Source: Moduliflexus sp964602655 (lineage in GTDB: Bacteria; Moduliflexota; Moduliflexia; Moduliflexales; Moduliflexaceae). Taken from it: a stretch of 10,883 bases of DNA. This document shows positions 5,505-10,883 of this stretch, in pieces. Made by a program: the position numbers and the translations under genes. The notes under the pieces were generated by a model that worked only from the letters and a program-made list of their open reading frames with translations, had not been told where the DNA came from and ran no database searches. The stretch's first letter is position 1, and each line of letters starts with the position of its first letter. The stretch is taken from NCBI GenBank assembly GCA_964602655.1, contig CAZRSF010000116.1:1-10883 (forward strand). Direction: 5' to 3'.

Positions 5505-6944
5505 ATGAATCCAGAGGTTTTTATTTCGCCGGACAGTCCGGCGGTTTTGTTGGTAGATGACGAAATCCACGCTTTGCAGAGCTATGAAATGCAGTTGCTT
5601 GGCGAAGGGTTGACGAACTGCGTCTGCTGCGTGAATGGCAAACAGGCGCTCGAAGTCCTGCAAGCGCAGCCGGTTGCGCTGATGTTGCTCGATCTGCGGA
5701 TGCCGGAAATGTCGGGCGAAGAGGTTTTGGCGTTCGTCGCCCATCAATACCCGCAGATTCCGGTTTTAATCATCAGCGCGATTGACGACATTGACACCGC
5801 TGTGCGCTGCATGAAAGCCGGAGCGTTCAACTATTTGTTGAAACCGCTGGATCACACGCGACTGATGACGGAAGTCAAACGCGCCTTAGAATTCCGGGAA
5901 TTGCGGCAGGAAAACGAGATGTTGAAAGAAAGCGTTCTGGAGCGACGTATCAGGCGGCCAGAGGCGTTTTCCCACATCATTACCAACAATGAGCAGATGC
6001 GGGCGTTGTTTCAATATATCGAATCCATCGCGCCGTCATCGCAGCCGGTGTTAGTGACCGGCGAAACCGGCGCGGGCAAGGAATTGATCGTGCAGGCGAT
6101 TCACGCCTTGAGTCAGCGGAAAGGGCAGTTTATCGCCGTGAACGTGGCCGGGCTGGACGACACGACCTTTTCCGATACGCTTTTTGGCCATAAACGCGGC
6201 GCATTCACCGGCGCGAACACGCAACGCGACGGCTTAATCGAACGCGCGGCGCAGGGAACGCTCTTTCTTGATGAAATTGGCGATTTGTCTATGCAATCGC
6301 AAGTCAAATTGCTGCGACTGCTTCAGGAGCGGGAATATTACCCGCTTGGCGCGGACATGCCGAAACCGACATCTGCACGGATTATCGTGGCGACCAACTG
6401 TAATTTGCTGGAATTGCAGGAGAAGGGGACATTTCGCGCTGATTTGTATTACCGTTTAGCGCTGCACCGCATCCACGTCCCGCCGCTGCGAGAACGAAAG
6501 GACGATATTCCGCTCTTAGTCGAGCATTTTGTCGAAGAAGCGACGAACGAATTGCAGAAAGGTCACCCGGCGATTCCGAAAGAATTGTTTCAATTGATGG
6601 CGCAATACCAATTCCCTGGCAATGTGCGGGAATTGCGCGGCATGGTCTTCGATGCCATGAGTCATCATCAGGCCGGAACGCTGTCATTGCGGATTTTCAA
6701 AGAGACAATGCAGCAGCAGGCCGCACGGAAAAAGCCGGATGAACCGATGGTCGAACGCCGCCCGTTGGCCTCGGTCTTTGCCGCGCTGGATCGGCTGCCG
6801 AATTTCGAAGAAGTGGAAAATTGCCTGATTGAAGAGGCGTTGCGCCGCACTGACGGCAATCAAAGTCTGACCGCCGCGCTGCTCGGCATCACACGCCAGA
6901 CGCTCCATCGGCGTCTTCGCCTTCAGGCGCAGAAAGAAGAATAA
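5505..6944 (+). CDS. NtrC-family sigma-54-dependent response regulator
   Basis: 479 residues. The receiver domain (about 12-125) has acidic pocket D18/D19, phosphoacceptor D63 (LLDLRMPEMSG), S91 and K113 (LLKP). The AAA+ sigma-54 activator domain (about 155-395) has Walker A GETGAGKE (186-193), the sigma-54 contact loop GAFTGA (232-237), Walker B GTLFLDEIGD (251-260), RADLYYRL (311-318) and FPGNVREL (370-377). A Fis-type helix-turn-helix ends the protein (about 435-475, FEEVENCLIEEALRRTDGNQ, then LGITRQTLHRRL). An intact GAFTGA means it should activate sigma-54 promoters once phosphorylated, very probably by the kinase at 3911-5269. Its targets are not identified: I found no clear -24/-12 promoter here. 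The start at 5505 follows GGAAAAGAA and sits just before the receiver fold. Confidence 0.95.
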   Translation: MNPEVFISPDSPAVLLVDDEIHALQSYEMQLLGEGLTNCVCCVNGKQALEVLQAQPVALMLLDLRMPEMSGEEVLAFVAHQYPQIPVLIISAIDDIDTAVRCMKAGAFNYLLKPLDHTRLMTEVKRALEFRELRQENEMLKESVLERRIRRPEAFSHIITNNEQMRALFQYIESIAPSSQPVLVTGETGAGKELIVQAIHALSQRKGQFIAVNVAGLDDTTFSDTLFGHKRGAFTGANTQRDGLIERAAQGTLFLDEIGDLSMQSQVKLLRLLQEREYYPLGADMPKPTSARIIVATNCNLLELQEKGTFRADLYYRLALHRIHVPPLRERKDDIPLLVEHFVEEATNELQKGHPAIPKELFQLMAQYQFPGNVRELRGMVFDAMSHHQAGTLSLRIFKETMQQQAARKKPDEPMVERRPLASVFAALDRLPNFEEVENCLIEEALRRTDGNQSLTAALLGITRQTLHRRLRLQAQKEE

Positions 6945-6949
6945 AGGAA

Positions 6950-6984
6950 TACACCTCACAGGTTTTTAAAACCTGTGAGGTGTA
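6950..6984. repeat. Palindrome TACACCTCACAGGTTTT-T-complement
   Basis: Perfect 17-base arms (6950-6966 and 6968-6984) around a single T, five bases after the response-regulator stop and 11 bases before the next ATG. It can form a strong hairpin between the two genes. There is no T-run after the stem, so a terminator role on the plus strand is doubtful; it may be a dispersed repeat or an mRNA processing stem. Confidence 0.75.
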
Positions 6985-6995
6985 CGAATGAACAC

Positions 6996-8324
6996 ATGAC
7001 TCGTATTGATATTATCGGAGCAGGCATCAGCGGGCTTTCGACGGCCTATTATCTTTCCCGCGCTTTCGAAGCGGAACAAGGGCGGAAGATTGAGATTCAT
7101 GTCTGGGAAAAAGACGCGACGCCCGGCGGATTGGCCGGAACGTTTACGACGCCGGATTTTACGGTAGAAAAATTTTATCATCATATTTTCAAACGCGACC
7201 GCGCTTTGCAGGAATTGATCGCCGATGTCGGCTTAGGAAATGAGATGGTTTGGCGACCTGCGGCGACCGGCGCATATTATTTCCGCCAGCCGTACCGCCT
7301 GTCGTCGCCGCTCGATCTGCTGCGCTTCAAGCCGCTGCCGTTTTTCGACAGGCTGCGGCTCGGCTGGATGGCAGTTCACGCCCGCACCGTGAAAGATTGG
7401 CGGAAACTTGATGACATCTCGTGTAAGGAATACATTCACAATGTCGCTGGGAAAAATGTGTATCGCGTGGTCTGGGAGCCGCTCTTTCGCGGCAAATTCG
7501 GCGCGTATGCCGATTCCGTGTCCGCTGCCTGGCTCTGGTCGAAATTAGTGGATCGCGGCGGCTCGCGCAATTCGCAGGGACATGAGCTTTTGGGCTACTT
7601 GCGCGGCGGCATGGGGCGGATGTTCGACGCGATTGTCGCGACGCTGCAACGCAACGGGCATCACGTCCATTTCGGCCAGACGGTCAAGCGCTTACAGGGA
7701 ACGACAGAACAGATTAGCGCCATCGAAACCAGCGCGGGAACATTTCAGACCGATGCGGTCATCGGCTGCGCCCAGTTGCCGGAATTGGCCGCGATGTTGC
7801 CGGAACAGGCCGCCGCGTATCGCCAATCGCTTGAAAAAGTCGGTTTTTTATCCAATGTATGTCTTGTGCTGACGCTGAATCAATCGCTGTCGGATTTTTA
7901 CTGGACGAACGTCACCGAGCCGGACGCGCCGTTCATCGGAATCATCGAGCAGACGAACTGGGCGGAAGGGGCGGATTTTCGCGGCAAACATGTCGTCTAT
8001 ATTTCGGCCTACGTGTCGCCGGACGATCCGCGTTTGCAGATGGACGGCAGCGCCTTGCTGACGCAGTATCTTCCGGCGATTCGCAAGATGTTTCCGCAGT
8101 TTTCGGAAGCGATGGTCGAAGCCGCCGCCGTGTGGAAGGCGCAATATGCGCAGCCGATTGTGACGGTCGGGTATCGCCATCTCGTGCCGGAGATTCAGTC
8201 GCCGCTGCGGAATCTGTTCGTCTGCACGATGGCGCAGATTTATCCGCACGACCGCCAGATGTCGAACGGCGTGGCGCTCGCCCGCAAAACCGCTGAGACT
8301 GCGCGGCAGGCGCTTCAATTGTGA
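6996..8324 (+). CDS. FAD/NAD(P)-dependent oxidoreductase, protoporphyrinogen-oxidase/amine-oxidase-like fold
   Basis: 442 residues from ATG 6996. It opens with a Rossmann FAD-binding motif, MTRIDIIGAGISGLSTAYYL (GAGISG at residues 8-13). Next come the acidic residue of the second strand (HVWEKDATPGGLAGTF) and FYHHIFKRD. The C-terminal FAD contact region is NLFVCTMAQIYPHDRQMSNG. This matches the COG1232-type flavin oxidoreductases (HemY-like in annotation), many of which sit in polysaccharide or lipid-modification loci and are not heme enzymes; the substrate cannot be told. A GTG at 6975 would add seven residues but lies inside the palindrome arm, and the fold starts right at ATG 6996. It is cytoplasmic, with no signal peptide. 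The 51-base gap after the regulator and 49-base gap before the TonB-like gene suggest co-transcription. Confidence 0.85.
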   Translation: MTRIDIIGAGISGLSTAYYLSRAFEAEQGRKIEIHVWEKDATPGGLAGTFTTPDFTVEKFYHHIFKRDRALQELIADVGLGNEMVWRPAATGAYYFRQPYRLSSPLDLLRFKPLPFFDRLRLGWMAVHARTVKDWRKLDDISCKEYIHNVAGKNVYRVVWEPLFRGKFGAYADSVSAAWLWSKLVDRGGSRNSQGHELLGYLRGGMGRMFDAIVATLQRNGHHVHFGQTVKRLQGTTEQISAIETSAGTFQTDAVIGCAQLPELAAMLPEQAAAYRQSLEKVGFLSNVCLVLTLNQSLSDFYWTNVTEPDAPFIGIIEQTNWAEGADFRGKHVVYISAYVSPDDPRLQMDGSALLTQYLPAIRKMFPQFSEAMVEAAAVWKAQYAQPIVTVGYRHLVPEIQSPLRNLFVCTMAQIYPHDRQMSNGVALARKTAETARQALQL

Positions 8325-8332
8325 TCGCTTTT

Positions 8333-8360
8333 GTAGAGACGCACGGCCGTGCGTCTCTAC
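8333..8360. repeat. Repeat family A palindrome, intergenic copy
   Basis: Perfect 28-base copy, identical to the one at 701-728 inside the TIR-NACHT-FGE gene. It begins eight bases after the oxidoreductase stop and ends 13 bases before the ATG of the TonB-like gene. As an RNA hairpin it would sit against the translation start of that gene. Confidence 0.92.
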
Positions 8361-8373
8361 CGTGAGAAATAAC

Positions 8374-9417
8374 ATGAACGTACTGGTTGAACAACCCCGC
8401 CCCAAAAAACATTGGGGCATCGCATTGATCTCGTCGAATTCGACGTTGTACGCGACGTTTTTGATTTCCGTCGCGCTGCATCTCGCGCTGCTTTACGGCA
8501 TGCCGTCGGTCGTGATCTTTTCCGAAGGCGGGCGGGCGGAAAACACCGAGCCGATTGAGGTCGCCTTATTATCGTCGGAGGAAAGCTCCGAACTGCCGGA
8601 TTTGTCGGCTGCCGATTCCAATCAATTCGTGACGGATATTCCCTCGCCGCTGCTGGAAGGCGAACAACTCGCGTTGGATGACGAGATTGCGCCGTTAGAC
8701 GACGCGGTGACGCTGTTGTCGCGGCTTGAGCAAGACGCGCCGGAATTGTCGCTGCCGGATGCGCCGTTGCCGGAACGAACGCCGCCGTCGCTTGATCTGG
8801 CTGCGCCGGAGCGTTTGCCGCGTCTGCTGGAAAAACCGTTGCCGGGCGAGCGCGAACTTTCGAAACCGCGAATCGCCGCGCCGGAAAAACTTGAGGCCGC
8901 GACTGAACGGAAGCTGCTGCCGCCGTCGCGGCTTGAGGAAACGCTGACGACGCTGCCGTCGGATCGCCCGGCGTCGTTCGGAATGCCAAAGGAAAACCCC
9001 GAAGATCGCGCCGGATTCGGCGTCTATGCCGGGCCGAGGTTTGATAAGCCCCAGGCGCAAGAAGACGCGCAAATCATCCCGTCGAAAAAGCCGGGGCGCG
9101 TCGAGGACAATGAGACCGTGACCGCGCCGGCCTTTTTGCCGGAACAGCAGATCGAAGGCCCGGTCAAAGGGCGGTCGGTCGTCTCTCGCCCCGCGCTGCC
9201 GTCGGCCAATATCACCATCAATATCGAACTCCGCTTTCGTTTCTGGGTGATGCCGGACGGCTCAATCGGCGAAGTGATTCCCGTAAAGCGCGGGAATGCC
9301 GATTTAGAACAGATCGCCATTTCTTATCTGAAGCAATGGCGTTTTGAGCCGCTGCCGCCGAATGTCCTACAGAAACAGATGTGGGGCACGATTCCGATTA
9401 AATTTATTGCGCAATAA
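8374..9417 (+). CDS. TonB-like energy-transducer family protein
   Basis: 347 residues from ATG 8374. A short cytoplasmic N-terminus is followed by one membrane helix (about 25-49, ATFLISVALHLALLYG). Next is a long Pro/Glu-rich periplasmic linker (about 55-275, with repeated APERLP/PEKLE/LPxR patterns) and then a TonB C-terminal domain (about 279-347: FRFWVMPDGSIGEVIPVKRG, LEQIAISYLKQWRFEPLP, GTIPIKFIAQ). The family transmits proton-motive energy from ExbB/ExbD to outer-membrane receptors; neither partner is in the window, so it may instead be a structural TonB-C protein. A GTG at 8362, directly after the palindrome, is an alternative start adding four residues. Neither start has a good Shine-Dalgarno. 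It is followed after 11 bases by the lipoprotein gene, suggesting joint expression. Confidence 0.85.
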   Translation: MNVLVEQPRPKKHWGIALISSNSTLYATFLISVALHLALLYGMPSVVIFSEGGRAENTEPIEVALLSSEESSELPDLSAADSNQFVTDIPSPLLEGEQLALDDEIAPLDDAVTLLSRLEQDAPELSLPDAPLPERTPPSLDLAAPERLPRLLEKPLPGERELSKPRIAAPEKLEAATERKLLPPSRLEETLTTLPSDRPASFGMPKENPEDRAGFGVYAGPRFDKPQAQEDAQIIPSKKPGRVEDNETVTAPAFLPEQQIEGPVKGRSVVSRPALPSANITINIELRFRFWVMPDGSIGEVIPVKRGNADLEQIAISYLKQWRFEPLPPNVLQKQMWGTIPIKFIAQ

Positions 9418-9428
9418 GCGCGTGATGC

Positions 9429-9782
9429 ATGATGAAAACGATGCGACCGATTGGCTGGATCATGGGGGTGTTGCTGTGTCTGAATTTTGCTGGTTGCCCT
9501 CAACCGGGCGAAGGCGGGGACGCTGAACGAGGTTATGACGCCTGCCGTCCGATTATCGAGGCATTAGCGCGGCATCATACCGATCTGTCACACTATCCCG
9601 AAGAACTCGCCGTTTTGATCCCGGCATATCTTTCAGAAATACCTGCCAGCGTGAATGACTATCCTATAGAATACAAACGGACTGAGACAAGCTATCAACT
9701 CGAATTCAGCTACGTGGGGCCGGGGATGAATCATTGCCGATACGCGCCTGAAACTGACTGGGTGTGTCGTGGATATTTTTAG
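9429..9782 (+). CDS. Small lipoprotein with a pseudopilin-like (GspG-type) C-terminal region
   Basis: 117 residues. A signal peptide (MRPIGWIMGVLLCLNFAGC) ends in the lipobox FAGC with the lipidated cysteine at 23, so the mature protein should be membrane-anchored and face the periplasm. The mature part has an amphipathic helix and YDACRPIIEALARHH...YPEELAVLIPAYLSEIP, a pattern typical of the globular part of type II secretion pseudopilin-like proteins (YP..L..L.P.YL..IP). C-terminal cysteines (CRY, VCRG) could form a disulfide. There is no prepilin cleavage site, so it is not a pilin itself. It lies 11 bases after the TonB-like gene; ATG 9429 or 9432 could start it, probably by translational coupling. 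Function unknown. Confidence 0.8.
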   Translation: MMKTMRPIGWIMGVLLCLNFAGCPQPGEGGDAERGYDACRPIIEALARHHTDLSHYPEELAVLIPAYLSEIPASVNDYPIEYKRTETSYQLEFSYVGPGMNHCRYAPETDWVCRGYF

Positions 9783-9813
9783 GAAAAAAGATCAAAAATA
9801 GGACCGATATTTT

Positions 9814-10803
9814 ATGGAACAACATTACGTGCTGTATATGTTTTCGACGCTGGCTGTCAGCCTGTTTACGTTAGGGCTGGCAGCCGTCGTGTATCGCAAA
9901 ACGCGCGACCCGCTTGTCGGATCGTATCTCGCGGTACATCTGACATTCGGCCTGTGCATCTTAGGGCAATTTTTCGACGGATTCCATGACAGCAGCCGCT
10001 TGCCGACGCCGCCAGTTCTTGTTGACGTGAATGCCTACGTGCAAGGCTTTATTTTGCCATTTTTCGTCATCGTCACGCTGCCGCGCTTTATCCATCAATT
10101 GTTTGCCATGTCTCATGCCAAACGGCGCAATATGATTTTTTTCGGTATCGCCATGTTCACCTATAGCATCGGCCAGTTCTTCGAATTTGCCGTGAAGGAC
10201 GAGAGCTTGCGCCATCTGCATCCCGGCATTACCAGCGTGGTGGTATCGTTCGTGTTGCTGTACAGCGTCGTGTGGGGATTACGCTATCTTCCCGCCATTC
10301 AGGATGAATCGCGTCGGGCGCTGGCACGAAAAACGCTGATCTTGCTTGCCATCACGATTCCGGTGATGTGGCTGGACCTGTTTCATATCGTTCCACAGCC
10401 GCTGCATCCGATGATTTATATGGCGCTGTGCATGATTGTCCCGCATCATTTCCTGAAATATAATTTGTCACCGTCCGTTCACCCCATAGTTCCTTCGATT
10501 GCCGCTGCTGTTGACCTTCCGGAACCGCTGCCGGCAGTCGCCGATCCTGACGCTGTCGAAATCGCCGCAGAACGCTCCTTGACCGCGCTGTTGACGGCAG
10601 ACCTGTACCAACGCTACAACATTTCCCCGCGCGAACAGGAACTTGTGCCGTTATTGCTGCAAGGAAACAGTAATCAGCAAATCGGCGAAACGTTGTTTAT
10701 CTCTTTAAGCACCGTCAAAACGCATCTCCGCAATATTTACTCCAAATTGGGCGTGAAAAACCGGTATGAATTGATCGCCTTTCTGCAAAAGCTTTCCAGA
10801 TAA
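9814..10803 (+). CDS. Seven-helix membrane protein with C-terminal LuxR-type DNA-binding domain
   Basis: 329 residues. The first two thirds hold about seven hydrophobic helices (roughly 5-27, 35-55, 72-95, 107-126, 137-157, 172-192, 196-215). A linker rich in Pro/Ala/Val (216-262) leads to a LuxR/GerE helix-turn-helix at about 268-329: YNISPREQELVPLLLQGNSN, IGETLFISLSTVKTHLRNIY, LGVKNRYELIAFLQKL. The SPRE and VKTHLRNIYSKLGV motifs are complete. No receiver or kinase domain is present, so this looks like a one-component membrane-tethered transcription factor acting from the inner membrane. Its signal and targets are unknown; the neighbouring envelope genes are candidates. AGGA (9800-9803) lies ten bases before the ATG. 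It is the last gene of the plus-strand run. Confidence 0.88.
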   Translation: MEQHYVLYMFSTLAVSLFTLGLAAVVYRKTRDPLVGSYLAVHLTFGLCILGQFFDGFHDSSRLPTPPVLVDVNAYVQGFILPFFVIVTLPRFIHQLFAMSHAKRRNMIFFGIAMFTYSIGQFFEFAVKDESLRHLHPGITSVVVSFVLLYSVVWGLRYLPAIQDESRRALARKTLILLAITIPVMWLDLFHIVPQPLHPMIYMALCMIVPHHFLKYNLSPSVHPIVPSIAAAVDLPEPLPAVADPDAVEIAAERSLTALLTADLYQRYNISPREQELVPLLLQGNSNQQIGETLFISLSTVKTHLRNIYSKLGVKNRYELIAFLQKLSR

Positions 10804-10836
10804 TACCGATTGCCTTTTGAAAGATCATCTTCGCGG

Positions 10837-10866
10837 TGTACGTCGAAACTACAGTTTCGACGTACA
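10837..10866. repeat. Palindrome TGTACGTCGAAACT-AC-complement
   Basis: Perfect 14-base arms (10837-10850 and 10853-10866) with a two-base centre, 33 bases after the LuxR-type gene. It could act as a 3' stem. The sequence afterwards is not a T-run within the window, so it is called a palindromic repeat and not a terminator. Confidence 0.7.
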
Positions 10867-10883
10867 ATTTGCGTTGCATCTTT

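Noticed and set aside
6975..6995. GTG start for the oxidoreductase
   Set aside because: It lies within the palindrome arm and adds seven residues ahead of the first Rossmann strand; ATG 6996 fits the family better.

Overview
The window reads as an accessory-rich stretch of a Gram-negative bacterium with a large, repeat-laden genome. The Gram-negative inference rests on a TonB-type protein and a lipoprotein with a lipobox; a sigma-54 activator and mixed sensor-regulators fit the same picture. TIR-NACHT-FGE proteins together with dispersed short palindromes are typical of large-genome filamentous or aggregate-forming lineages. No rRNA, tRNA or marker gene is present, so no phylum is assigned. 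The genetic code looks standard, because TGA is used as an ordinary stop.

Left third (about 1-3510, minus strand): one large NLR-like gene encodes an N-terminal TIR domain, a NACHT ATPase and a C-terminal formylglycine-generating-enzyme-like (FGE/SUMF1, C-type-lectin fold) domain. The reading frame is closed by an in-frame TGA at 351-353. The conserved end of the FGE fold continues in the same frame to 216 and looks like a diversity-generating-retroelement (DGR) variable region. The coding sequence also carries several in-frame insertions of three families of short palindromic repeats. Downstream on the same strand (about 60-215) is a stem-loop-rich stretch ending in an intrinsic terminator.

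Middle (3507-6984, plus strand): a 404-base divergent intergenic region holds a degenerate long inverted-repeat element. It is followed by a membrane PAS-histidine kinase (3911-5269), a fuller copy of the same repeat, and an NtrC-type response regulator (5505-6944). Kinase and regulator look like a cognate two-component system whose genes have been pushed apart by the repeat.

Right third (6996-10803, plus strand): a tightly spaced run of an FAD-dependent oxidoreductase, a TonB-like envelope protein, a small lipoprotein and a seven-helix membrane protein with a LuxR DNA-binding domain. Gaps are 11-51 bases, so one transcription unit starting at or before the response regulator is plausible. 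The functional link among these genes is not evident from sequence. A palindrome lies after the response regulator, another just before the TonB-like start, and a third after the LuxR gene.

Most notable: the TIR-NACHT-FGE gene with its stop-separated, DGR-like variable tail, and the repeats inserted in frame into conserved enzyme folds. The DGR template repeat and reverse transcriptase are not in the window.
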